Shown here piece by piece: positions 15,270 to 22,673 of a stretch of DNA of 28,361 bases. A program made the translations under genes and the position numbers. Positions within the stretch are counted from its first letter, which is position 1. The number at the start of each line of letters is the position of its first letter. The DNA is from Holdemanella porci (GTDB lineage Bacteria; Bacillota_I; Bacilli_A; Erysipelotrichales; Erysipelotrichaceae): contig NZ_JAHQVB010000027.1 of assembly GCF_019052655.1 (NCBI RefSeq), forward strand, positions 1 through 28,361, read 5' to 3'. The notes under the pieces were generated by a model. The model was not told where the DNA came from, did no database searches, and saw only the letters and a list, made by a program, of their open reading frames with translations.

Positions 15270-16703
15270 ATGAAACAAAAACCAGGATGGGTATTACCCG
15301 ATTTAAAAGAAGCACAAAAGCGTACTACAAATACAATAGATCGTATTGATACATTTAATATTCCTGAAGCGGCTCGTATGATGGGAAGAGGAAAAAAATA
15401 TTTTATTTCTACATATGGCTGCCAGGCTAATGAGCGTGATAGTGAAACATTGGCTGGTATTTTAGATGAACTAGGATTTGTACCTAATGAAACGGCTGAA
15501 GGCAGTGATGTCATAATTATCAATACTTGTGCAATTCGTCAAAATGCGGAAGAAAAAGTATTGGGTGAGATTGGTAACTTCAAACGTTTATATCGCGAAA
15601 ACAAAGATCTTGTGATTGGTGTTTGTGGATGTATGGCACAAGAGGAAGGTTTAGTTGAAACTTTATTAACGAAATATCCTCAAGTTCGTTTATTGTTTGG
15701 AACACACAATATTCAAGAGCTTCCTAGCATGCTTTATAGTTGTATGGTTGAGGGTAAAAAAGTTGTAAAGATTTACTCTAAAGAAGGAGAGGTTTACGAA
15801 AATCTACCGGTACACCGTTTTGGAACATTCAAGGCTTGGGTCAATATTATGTATGGTTGTGACAAATTCTGTACATATTGTATTGTTCCTTATACTCGTG
15901 GTAAACAGCGTTCACGTAAGATGTCTGAAATCTTAAAAGAGGTTCAACAACTTAAGAATGAGGGTTATAAGGAAATCACATTGCTTGGACAAAACGTAAA
16001 TGCGTATGGAAAAGATATGGATAATGAACAGGATTTTGCAACATTATTAGAAGAAGTTGCTAAAATTGGCATTCCTCGTGTTCGTTTTACAACAAGTCAC
16101 CCTTGGGATTTCTCTGAAGAAATGATTGATATAATCGCAAAATATGACAATATCATGCCATTTATTCATTTGCCACTACAATCAGGAGATGATGATGTAC
16201 TTAAGTTAATGGGTCGTCGTTATACAAAAGAATCATACTTAGCTTTATATGATAAGATTGTCAATACAATTCCAAATGTTTCTGTTTCAACAGATATCAT
16301 TGTTGGTTTCCCAAATGAAACCGATGAGCAGTTTGAACACACTCTAGATGTGGTTCGTTATTGTAAATACGATAATGCCTTTACATTTATTTTCTCAGCA
16401 AGACCTGGTACACCAGCTAGTCGTATGCATGACTCGATTGATATGGAGACAAAGAGAAAGCGTTTAGCGAAATTAAATAAAACATGGAATGATTTGGCTT
16501 TAGAAAAGAATAAAGCTTATGTTGGTCGTACTGTTACCGTATTAGTGGATGGCTTAAGTAAGAAGAATGAAAAGGTATATTCTGGATATACAGACACCCA
16601 AAAATTAGTTAACTTTAAAGGTGAAAATATTCAGCCTGGAGATTTTGTAGAAGTTAAAATTACAGAGGCGAAAAGTTTCTCTTTAGATGGCGTTGCGGTG
16701 TGA
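15270..16703 (+). CDS. miaB: tRNA-2-methylthio-N6-dimethylallyladenosine synthase MiaB
   Basis: A 477-aa radical-SAM methylthiotransferase that adds a methylthio group to i6A37 of tRNA. The N-terminal MTTase domain has Cys51 (TYGCQANERDS), Cys87 (NTCAIR) and Cys121 (CGCMAQ) for the auxiliary cluster. The radical-SAM cluster is Cys197, Cys201 and Cys204 in YGCDKFCTYC. A C-terminal TRAM domain (about 410-477) follows. An N-terminal extension of about 42 residues precedes the first domain, as in Bacillus MiaB. The ATG at 15270 lies 5 nt after AAAGGAG; longer forms starting upstream cross the ferredoxin terminator. No promoter is visible, so expression may come from read-through of the ferredoxin transcript. 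Confidence 0.95.
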   Translation: MKQKPGWVLPDLKEAQKRTTNTIDRIDTFNIPEAARMMGRGKKYFISTYGCQANERDSETLAGILDELGFVPNETAEGSDVIIINTCAIRQNAEEKVLGEIGNFKRLYRENKDLVIGVCGCMAQEEGLVETLLTKYPQVRLLFGTHNIQELPSMLYSCMVEGKKVVKIYSKEGEVYENLPVHRFGTFKAWVNIMYGCDKFCTYCIVPYTRGKQRSRKMSEILKEVQQLKNEGYKEITLLGQNVNAYGKDMDNEQDFATLLEEVAKIGIPRVRFTTSHPWDFSEEMIDIIAKYDNIMPFIHLPLQSGDDDVLKLMGRRYTKESYLALYDKIVNTIPNVSVSTDIIVGFPNETDEQFEHTLDVVRYCKYDNAFTFIFSARPGTPASRMHDSIDMETKRKRLAKLNKTWNDLALEKNKAYVGRTVTVLVDGLSKKNEKVYSGYTDTQKLVNFKGENIQPGDFVEVKITEAKSFSLDGVAV

Positions 16704-16709
16704 TATAAT
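16701..16709 (+). promoter_or_regulatory. Extended -10 promoter of rnj overlapping the miaB stop codon
   Basis: TGA plus TATAAT (16704-16709) reads as an extended -10, and the TGA is the miaB stop codon. No good -35 is seen. Transcription would start near 16716, before the AAAGGAGA ribosome binding site (16731-16738). Confidence 0.55.
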
Positions 16710-16742
16710 TTAGAAAAATAATACTATTTAAAAGGAGATAAT

Positions 16743-18434
16743 ATGAAAGAAGAAAAAATTCCTTCATTAACTGAAAAAATCCGTATCTTTGCCCTTGGTG
16801 GTTTAGATGAAGATGGTAAAAATTTATTCTGTGTGGAGGTGGATGAATCCATCTATGTAATAGAGGCGGGTATCAAGTTTCCTGACAACAAGGAGTCATT
16901 AGGTATCGAGTTTATTATTCAGGATTTTACGTATTTAGTTGAAAATAAAAATCGTGTTGTGGGTATTTTTATTACGCATGGTCATGATGACGTAATGGGA
17001 GCTTTACCATATTTATTAAAACAAGTCCCTTGTGATGTTTATACCGCTCCATTAGCTGTAAAAGAAGTACAGAAAATGATTCGTCAGGAACATATTACAG
17101 GTGTGCGTGTACATTCTGTAAAGCGTAATGACAAAAAGCGTATCGGCAAAAGAAGAGTTGTTTTCTTCCCAATTACGCATGCGTATCCAGGAACATTTGG
17201 TTTAGCGATTGGTACAAATCAAGGCTATATTGTATATTCTGGTGAATTTATTGAAGACTATGATGATTTAGATGATGCATATCGTGCTGATTTCACAACG
17301 ATTTCAGAACTTGGTAACGAAGGTGTATTGGTTTTGTTGCAGGAAAGTAAAGGGGCAGAAAGAAGTGGACACACTTCTCCGAGTCATCGTATTTCCCCTA
17401 AGCTTTTACAGGTTTTAGAAACACATGAAAATAAGCGTGTCTTTGTGAGTGTGTATACACAAAGTGTATATCGTATTCAGGAAATCATTGATTGTTGTAT
17501 GGCAAGTCGTCGTAAGATGGTATTCTATTCAAAAGAATTACGTGATTTAGTAGGACGATTAAAAGAAATTGGGTATGAGATGGATCCTTCTTTAGTGATT
17601 GATCCAGCTGATTTTGATAACTCAATGAAAGATGTTGTCGTAATCATTTCAGGGCAAGGTAAATCTTTATTCAAAACTATCAACAACATTGCCAACAATG
17701 AATTAGAATCTATGGTGTTTGATCAGGATGATGTCATTGTGGTCGCAAGTCCAGTTGTACCTGGTGTTGAAAATGAATTCAAGAGCATGGAAAATGACAT
17801 GTACAAAAAAGAGGGTGAAATCATCGTCCTAGATAAGAATGTTTTGAGTATGCACCCTAGTAAAGAGGATTTGAAAATGATGATCTTCCTTACAAAACCA
17901 AAATACTATATTCCAATCAAAGGGGAATATCGTTTGTTGCACATGAATTCACAGATTGCGGGTGAAATGGGATATGATCCAAGTCGCATTATCATTTTAG
18001 ATAATGGACAGGTTGCCACTTTTGAAAATCGTAAATTGGTTTCTTGCGCCATAGAATTAGAGCTCCATGAAACAATGATTGATGGAAAAGAAAACTGGGA
18101 TATGGCGGGTGTCGTATTAAAAGATCGTGAAACTTTGAGTACGGATGGTGTCATGATTTTAGCAATTGGTATCAACGCAAAGACAAAGAAAATCATTAAT
18201 GGTCCAGATGTACAAAGTCGTGGATTGATTTATTTGCGTGATGCAGAATACATCACGGGTGATGTAGCTAAAATTATGGAAGATACGATCAACGAGGCGG
18301 TTGAAAATAAAACGTATGACAATTTAGAAACGCGGAACTTGATTCGTGATAAGGTTTCTAAATATCTTTATAAACAAACCGCAAAAAGACCGATGATTTT
18401 ACCGGTTATTTTAGAAATAAACTTAAATAAGTAG
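16743..18434 (+). CDS. RNase J family protein, J2-like with degenerate active site
   Basis: A 563-aa protein with the RNase J layout: metallo-beta-lactamase core, inserted beta-CASP domain and C-terminal dimerisation domain (about 455-563). RNase J enzymes are 5'-3' exo- and endonucleases for mRNA decay. The metal motif is THGHDDV (78-84), so His79, His81 and Asp83 remain but the final His of HxHxDH is Val84. His146 is kept. The usual TGDFKFD Asp is Glu168 (SGEFIED), the usual SDSTNAE is QESKGAE (200-206), and the TGSQGEP block is SGQGKSLF. His371 (SMHPSKEDL) and IPIKGEYR (390-397) remain. This resembles RNase J2, which has weak or structural roles in partnership with J1. A catalytic J1 would have to lie elsewhere. 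Confidence 0.88.
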   Translation: MKEEKIPSLTEKIRIFALGGLDEDGKNLFCVEVDESIYVIEAGIKFPDNKESLGIEFIIQDFTYLVENKNRVVGIFITHGHDDVMGALPYLLKQVPCDVYTAPLAVKEVQKMIRQEHITGVRVHSVKRNDKKRIGKRRVVFFPITHAYPGTFGLAIGTNQGYIVYSGEFIEDYDDLDDAYRADFTTISELGNEGVLVLLQESKGAERSGHTSPSHRISPKLLQVLETHENKRVFVSVYTQSVYRIQEIIDCCMASRRKMVFYSKELRDLVGRLKEIGYEMDPSLVIDPADFDNSMKDVVVIISGQGKSLFKTINNIANNELESMVFDQDDVIVVASPVVPGVENEFKSMENDMYKKEGEIIVLDKNVLSMHPSKEDLKMMIFLTKPKYYIPIKGEYRLLHMNSQIAGEMGYDPSRIIILDNGQVATFENRKLVSCAIELELHETMIDGKENWDMAGVVLKDRETLSTDGVMILAIGINAKTKKIINGPDVQSRGLIYLRDAEYITGDVAKIMEDTINEAVENKTYDNLETRNLIRDKVSKYLYKQTAKRPMILPVILEINLNK

Positions 18435-18448
18435 AAAGTGGGGTAAGT

Positions 18449-20791
18449 ATGGCAAAAGCCAGAAAAAAAACAACACGAAGAAAATCTACGAAAAAGAAAA
18501 CACAAACGTCTTGGTTGCACTCAAACTTATTTCGTTTGTGTTTCCTTATTTGTATGATATGTATTAGTTTTATTGTCGTTTTAGAATTTGGCATTGTAGG
18601 AGCTTTTTTAAAACATTTCTTTGAATTCTTATTTGGAGCTTTAACAAATGGATTATTTATTTTGAATGCTACCTTGTGTGCCGTTCTTATTTTCCATAAG
18701 GAACAGCCTGTGATTCGTAAGCGTTATATGTTTGGAATCTTATTTTTGGCACTTGGCTTAAGTTTGATTTCTTCAATTATAGAGTTTAAACCACACCCAG
18801 GTAGCTATGGCTTAAAATATATTATGGAAAATGCCGGTAATATTATTACAGGTCATTTGAAAATATATTCTGGATTAACAGGAGCTTTGTTGCTATGTCT
18901 TTTTCAGTCATTATTCGATTATTCTGGAACCTATGTCATGGTACTACTGTTTTTTGTGCTAGCTATCTTAATGCTTGGTTATGAAAAAATTGTAGGTTTT
19001 GAAAGAAAACCTAAAAAAGTAATGAAGAGTGCTCCAATCAAGGAAACACCTGTTTCGATTGATCGTAAAAACTTTATTTTTGAAGATGTAGATACAAATG
19101 AATCGAGTTTTCAAATTATTAATGCCGATCCTGTAAAACCATTACAACCAGATGCTGTGAATGAAGAAAAAGAAATGGATGAGCCTTTGATTATTGGTGA
19201 TTTAGAACCTAGAAAGCCAAGCTTTATGGTGGATGTGGATGATGAACCGAGTCCTGAAGAGACCAAAAAAGAAGTTCCTGTTGTCAATGAGGGTATTGTA
19301 GAAAGGGTTGAACCTAAACATTATGTTGCGGATGAAAATTCAGGTTTTAAAAACTATAAGCTTCCAAAATTAAATGTTTTAGAGGATATGGAAAGAAAAT
19401 CAAGATCCAACGCGAATGTGACTACAGCGAAGGAAAAAGGTGAAAAACTGATTGAGATCTTACATGAATTTGGTGTGGAGGCTAAGCTTGTACAGATTCA
19501 TATTGGTCCAAGTGTCACAAAATTTGAAATCAAGCCAGAACTTGGTGTTCGTGTGAATAAAATCAGTAACTTACAAAATGATATCAAGATGGGGCTTGCG
19601 GCTAAGGATATTCGTATTGAAGCACCAATCCCGGGTAAGGCAAGTGTTGGAATCGAAATTCCAAACGTTGAAAAGACAAGTGTTCAGATGAAGGATTTGA
19701 TGCGTACAATACCGGATTCGATGAAAGATAAAAAGTTACTTTTCTGTTTAGGAAAAGACTTAATGGGAAATAATGTCTATGGGGAATTAAATCGTATGCC
19801 ACACTTATTGATTGCAGGAGCTACGGGTAGTGGTAAATCGGTTTGTGTCAATGCGATTATTTCTTCTATTTTAATGCGAACAAAGCCAGATGAAGTAAAA
19901 TTAGTTTTGATTGATCCTAAAAAAGTAGAGTTTACTCCATATAATGATGTACCACATTTATTATCACCAGTGATTACGGATGGTGATCTTGCCAATAAGG
20001 CATTAAAGGTCATTGTAGAAATGATGGACCGTCGTTATGACTTGTTTGGTGAATTAGGTGTTCGTAATATTACGGCATATAATGAGTATGTCAAAAATCA
20101 TGAGAATGATCATTTAAAAGTATTGCCTCGTATTGTGATTATTATTGATGAGTTAGCCGACTTGATGTTGGTGGCAGCTAAAGAAGTTGAAGCAAGTATT
20201 CAAAGAATTACACAACTTGCTCGTGCCGCAGGTATTCATTTGATTGTTGCCACACAAAGACCGAGTGTGGATGTCATTACAGGTGTTATTAAGGCAAATA
20301 TTCCAAGTCGTATTGCGTTTGCGGTATCACAAGCTGTCGATTCAAGAACGATTTTGGATCAAGCTGGAGCAGAGCGTTTACTAGGAAATGGAGATATGTT
20401 GTATTTACCAAATGGTGAGACGAGTCCTCGTCGTATCCAGGGTGTCTTTATTAAGGATGAAGAAGTTAATAACATTTGTGCATTTGTGAAATCGCAGGCA
20501 AGACCAAAATATGATGATGCCTTTATTCAATTAAAAGATTTACAAAATCAAGGAAATGAAGCGGGAAATGTTACGGCCGATCCTTTGTATGAGGAAGTGA
20601 AGCGTTTTGTGATTGCATCTAGAAAGGCAAGTACGTCTTTGATTCAAAGAAAGTTCTCTGTGGGTTATTCTAGAGCGGCAAGATTGATGGATGTTTTAGA
20701 GGCAAATGGTATCATTGGTCCTGCAAGAGGAAGTAAGCCTAGAGAAATTTTAGTGCAAAACACTTTAGAAGATGGCGTAGATTCTATATAA
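18449..20791 (+). CDS. ftsK: DNA translocase FtsK/SpoIIIE
   Basis: A 780-aa septal DNA pump that clears chromosome from the closing septum. After a very basic N-terminus (1-18), about four membrane segments lie between 28 and 178, followed by an acidic linker (about 190-310). The motor has Walker A GATGSGKS (457-464) and Walker B IIIDELADL with Asp567-Glu568. A C-terminal gamma winged helix (about 710-770, with RKFSVGYSRAARLMD) reads KOPS/SRS-type DNA signals. Size matches SpoIIIE. The start at 18449 has a GTGGGG site 6 nt upstream. It follows rnj by 14 nt with no promoter seen, so the two are likely cotranscribed. Confidence 0.95.
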   Translation: MAKARKKTTRRKSTKKKTQTSWLHSNLFRLCFLICMICISFIVVLEFGIVGAFLKHFFEFLFGALTNGLFILNATLCAVLIFHKEQPVIRKRYMFGILFLALGLSLISSIIEFKPHPGSYGLKYIMENAGNIITGHLKIYSGLTGALLLCLFQSLFDYSGTYVMVLLFFVLAILMLGYEKIVGFERKPKKVMKSAPIKETPVSIDRKNFIFEDVDTNESSFQIINADPVKPLQPDAVNEEKEMDEPLIIGDLEPRKPSFMVDVDDEPSPEETKKEVPVVNEGIVERVEPKHYVADENSGFKNYKLPKLNVLEDMERKSRSNANVTTAKEKGEKLIEILHEFGVEAKLVQIHIGPSVTKFEIKPELGVRVNKISNLQNDIKMGLAAKDIRIEAPIPGKASVGIEIPNVEKTSVQMKDLMRTIPDSMKDKKLLFCLGKDLMGNNVYGELNRMPHLLIAGATGSGKSVCVNAIISSILMRTKPDEVKLVLIDPKKVEFTPYNDVPHLLSPVITDGDLANKALKVIVEMMDRRYDLFGELGVRNITAYNEYVKNHENDHLKVLPRIVIIIDELADLMLVAAKEVEASIQRITQLARAAGIHLIVATQRPSVDVITGVIKANIPSRIAFAVSQAVDSRTILDQAGAERLLGNGDMLYLPNGETSPRRIQGVFIKDEEVNNICAFVKSQARPKYDDAFIQLKDLQNQGNEAGNVTADPLYEEVKRFVIASRKASTSLIQRKFSVGYSRAARLMDVLEANGIIGPARGSKPREILVQNTLEDGVDSI

Positions 20792-20792
20792 T
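20764..20792 (+). promoter_or_regulatory. Promoter of the RidA-family gene, inside the end of ftsK
   Basis: TTTAGA (20764-20769), a 17-bp spacer and a perfect TATAAT (20787-20792) that contains the ftsK stop codon. The start would be near 20799, just before the AAAGGA ribosome binding site. Confidence 0.5.
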
Positions 20793-20816
20793 AGGAGAAG
20801 AAAGGAATTTAGTACT

Positions 20817-21245
20817 ATGAATATATTTTTAAAATCAGCAGGAAAACAAGAGGGAACATCTTGTGTTTCAAATATGGTTCAATTAGGAGACTTCTTTTAT
20901 TTAAGTGGTCAGACTGGACTTGGTGAAAGCATTCAGGAACAGACAATTACAGCTATCAATAAGGTGATTGATGTTTTATCAAACTATGGTTTACAGCTTC
21001 ACCATGTTGTGAAGTTCACTGTGTATTTAAAGAATATCGAGGATAAAGAAGCATTCTTGAATACATTCAAAAACTTTGTCGATGAACCATTCCCAGCATG
21101 TACAATTGTGGAAGTATCGAATTTAGCCGATAATGCCAGAGTATGTATTGAGGGTCTTGGCGTAAATACACTTCGTCATGAAGAACAAATGCAACAATCA
21201 AGTTGCTCACATGATTGTTCATCATGTGGTGGAGGTTGCCACTAA
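20817..21245 (+). CDS. RidA/YjgF-family protein with cysteine-rich C-terminal tail
   Basis: A 142-aa protein. Residues 1-118 are a RidA (YjgF/YER057c/UK114) domain, a trimeric fold whose best-known members deaminate reactive enamine/imine intermediates. Family blocks are FFYLSGQTG (26-34), LSNYGLQLHHVVKFTVYL (54-71) and PFPACTIVEVSNLA (91-104). The arginine that binds the substrate carboxylate in E. coli RidA (PTRS/PARS context) is Cys95 here, while the later Glu is kept (Glu112). So canonical imine deaminase activity is doubtful. Residues 119-142 form a tail with Cys130, 134, 137 and 141 plus His132 and His142, suited to binding a metal or cluster. SD AAAGGA is about 10 nt before the ATG. 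Function unknown. Confidence 0.85.
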   Translation: MNIFLKSAGKQEGTSCVSNMVQLGDFFYLSGQTGLGESIQEQTITAINKVIDVLSNYGLQLHHVVKFTVYLKNIEDKEAFLNTFKNFVDEPFPACTIVEVSNLADNARVCIEGLGVNTLRHEEQMQQSSCSHDCSSCGGGCH

Positions 21246-21274
21246 TACACCGGTTAATCCGGTGTATTTTTATT
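21244..21274 (+). terminator. Intrinsic terminator of the RidA-family gene, between convergent genes
   Basis: AATACACCGG (21244-21253) pairs perfectly with CCGGTGTATT (21259-21268) around a 5-nt loop, followed by a T-rich tail. The stop codon of the minus-strand comK-like gene lies in the loop, the same layout as at rel/DUF218. Confidence 0.85.
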
Positions 21275-21667
21275 TAGGTAGCGGAAAATTTGTTTTAGCG
21301 TTTGTTGAATTCGTTTGGGATGCTCACAATCGAGTTTGGAACCATCATGAAATGTGATTGTGCAAGTGGACTCAAAGTAAGTGACGTCTTTAATATTGGC
21401 ATAATTGATCCAGATACAGTCATGTGCTTTTTTCGATTTGTTGGGAAAGTAGATCTCCTTTCTTGAAATGGATACAACAACAGGAATATATTTTTTAACT
21501 TTCATTTGATACACAAAGGCTTCTTGTCTTCCTTTAAGGGTGGATCCATTTAATAAGCATTTTTCGTTTAAATAATTTTGCGTGCTTAAACTCTTGTAGT
21601 ATAACTTTTCATCTTCTTTAACAGTGCAAACAGTACTGGATTTGTATTCGTAGTATAAATAGTTCAT
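21254..21667 (-). CDS. comK: Short ComK-family competence regulator
   Basis: A 137-aa protein recognisable as ComK, the DNA-binding activator of competence genes. Aligning blocks are KCLLNGSTLKGRQEAF (36-51; Bacillus SCRFFGSSYAGRKAG), EIYFPNKSKKAHDCIWINYANIKDV (the core around residues 71-95) and ITFHDGSKL (103-111). It lacks the extra C-terminal segment of the 192-aa Bacillus protein, including the FMLYPK motif that binds MecA. The N-terminus is also shorter. No ribosome binding site is present; a TATCAT lies exactly 7 nt before the ATG, suggesting a leaderless mRNA. It is the last gene of the minus-strand pair but is separated from plsY by that gene's terminator. The name rests on alignment by eye. 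Confidence 0.8.
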   Translation of the reverse strand: MNYLYYEYKSSTVCTVKEDEKLYYKSLSTQNYLNEKCLLNGSTLKGRQEAFVYQMKVKKYIPVVVSISRKEIYFPNKSKKAHDCIWINYANIKDVTYFESTCTITFHDGSKLDCEHPKRIQQTLKQIFRYLNKNTPD

Positions 21668-21674
21668 ACATACT

Positions 21675-21680
21675 ATGATA
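21675..21680 (-). promoter_or_regulatory. Candidate -10 of comK, 7 nt before the ATG
   Basis: On the minus strand TATCAT (21680-21675) is followed by 7 nt and then the ATG at 21667. The -35 position reads ATGTCT, a poor match. The hexamer and spacing are the same as those before tmcAL. Confidence 0.4.
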
Positions 21681-21702
21681 CGATTCTAATGTGAAAAAGA
21701 CA

Positions 21703-21734
21703 TAAAAAAAAGAAAGTTTCTTAAAAAACTTTCT
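21703..21734 (-). terminator. Intrinsic terminator of plsY
   Basis: On the minus strand AGAAAGTTT (21734-21726) pairs with AAACTTTCT (21719-21711) around a 6-nt loop, followed by a run of T (the plus-strand A-run at 21704-21711). It begins in the plsY stop codon and separates plsY from comK. Confidence 0.85.
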
Positions 21735-22347
21735 ATAACCATGAAATTGTATTTTCTGTACCCTTTTTGATTTTTTCAATGTTTGTACGATGTCTGTAAA
21801 TCACAAGAACTGTCATTAGCCAGCTTGCGGCAATAACTGAAATACTTTCCACGTTGAATCCTAGCATCAATGCCGTAATATATAAGCTGCTTGCGATGGC
21901 TGCACACATACTGGCCAAAGATACATATTTAAATAGATATAGGACAACTAGAAACATGCCAAATGGTACAAGTAAGTAGCTTGCGTCTTGAAATAAGAAG
22001 ATGCTTGTAGAAAACAAGAAGCCGAACATTGTACTAACAGCTTTTCCTCCATGGAATTTTGCGAAGACTGGATAACAATGTCCGATGCAGCAGGCAAGTC
22101 CTGTCCAGATACCAGCCACTTTCGATACTAGTGTTGCGATCGCAATCGCAAGAACAACTTTTAATACATCAAACACAATGACAGAAATTCCCGCTCTTTT
22201 TCCAAGAACTCTTCCTGCGTTCGTTCCACCTAGATTTCCTGAGCCATATTGGCGAATGTCTGTATGATAGAAAACTTTACCAATGATCAATGCGAAGGGT
22301 AAAGATCCTAATAAGTAACCTAAAAAAATACATAAAATAGTTTTCAT
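21733..22347 (-). CDS. plsY: Acyl-phosphate:glycerol-3-phosphate acyltransferase PlsY
   Basis: A 204-aa polytopic membrane enzyme that acylates glycerol-3-phosphate from acyl-phosphate in the first step of phospholipid synthesis. The three PlsY motifs are visible: GSLPFALIIGK (about 13-23), RQYGSGNLGGTNAGRVLGK (about 32-50) and the FHGGKAVST block (about 100-108). About five hydrophobic segments are present. The ATG at 22347 is chosen because GAGGTG lies 6 nt before it; an upstream in-frame GTG at 22356 overlaps that site. It is divergent from parE, an arrangement also found in Bacillus (yneS-parEC). Its partner PlsX is not in the window. Confidence 0.95.
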   Translation of the reverse strand: MKTILCIFLGYLLGSLPFALIIGKVFYHTDIRQYGSGNLGGTNAGRVLGKRAGISVIVFDVLKVVLAIAIATLVSKVAGIWTGLACCIGHCYPVFAKFHGGKAVSTMFGFLFSTSIFLFQDASYLLVPFGMFLVVLYLFKYVSLASMCAAIASSLYITALMLGFNVESISVIAASWLMTVLVIYRHRTNIEKIKKGTENTISWL

Positions 22348-22366
22348 CTCTTCCACCTCGAAATTT

Positions 22367-22395
22367 ATTTTAGCAGTTTTGATCCACTTAGTCGA
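22367..22395 (-). promoter_or_regulatory. Promoter of plsY
   Basis: On the minus strand TCGACT (22395-22390), a 17-bp spacer and TAAAAT (22372-22367). The start near 22360 leaves a leader of about 12 nt carrying the GAGGTG ribosome binding site. Confidence 0.5.
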
Positions 22396-22566
22396 GAATT
22401 GTATGGAAAAATTAATAATTTGACATAAATAGTGTGGATTTAAAATATATATTCATAAATGAGCATTGAAACTCACTTTAATGAATTTAGGTATAATCAA
22501 GAAAGTATGATGGGAACTCTTGAAATAGTTTAAGTATGAGGTATGTTAAATGCCTGAAATGTACAT

Positions 22567-22591
22567 GTATAGTGTCTATACGGCGCGTATA
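22567..22591. repeat. GTATA/TATAC/GTATA array at 10-bp steps
   Basis: GTATA starts at 22567, TATAC at 22577 and GTATA at 22587, alternating in orientation one helical turn apart. The first two form the perfect inverted repeat GTATAG-TGT-CTATAC (22567-22581). This is a typical operator shape, but no matching regulator is known to me. Confidence 0.4.
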
Positions 22592-22636
22592 ATGAGATGG
22601 ATTTGACGGAATTTATGTGCACTTTTTTTGATTTGT

Positions 22637-22645
22637 TGATATAAT
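22637..22645 (+). promoter_or_regulatory. Extended -10 promoter of parE
   Basis: TGA plus TATAAT (22640-22645) is a full extended -10 with no good -35. Transcription would start near 22652, giving a leader of about 22 nt with the GTAGGGA ribosome binding site. Confidence 0.5.
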
Positions 22646-22673
22646 AAAAATTACGTTGGAAAGTAGGGATAGT

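Larger units (their letters stand above)
22396..22673 (+). other. Long intergenic region upstream of parE
   Basis: This is the longest stretch without a recognised gene. TTGACA (22420-22425) has only poor -10 matches. A bulged stem pairs 22452-22463 with 22472-22485 (12 bp, two single-base bulges), ending 6 bp before a perfect TATAAT (22492-22497). A possible 18-codon reading frame (22550-22606) has GAGGT 7 nt before its ATG. An array of GTATA half-sites lies at 22567-22591, overlapping another TATAAT (22588-22593). The likely parE promoter is at 22637-22645. No tRNA or known riboswitch is recognised. Confidence 0.5.

Noticed and set aside
21691..21734. ComK-box (AAAA-N5-TTTT) upstream of comK
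   Set aside because: The A- and T-runs here belong to the plsY terminator and do not give the required spacing.
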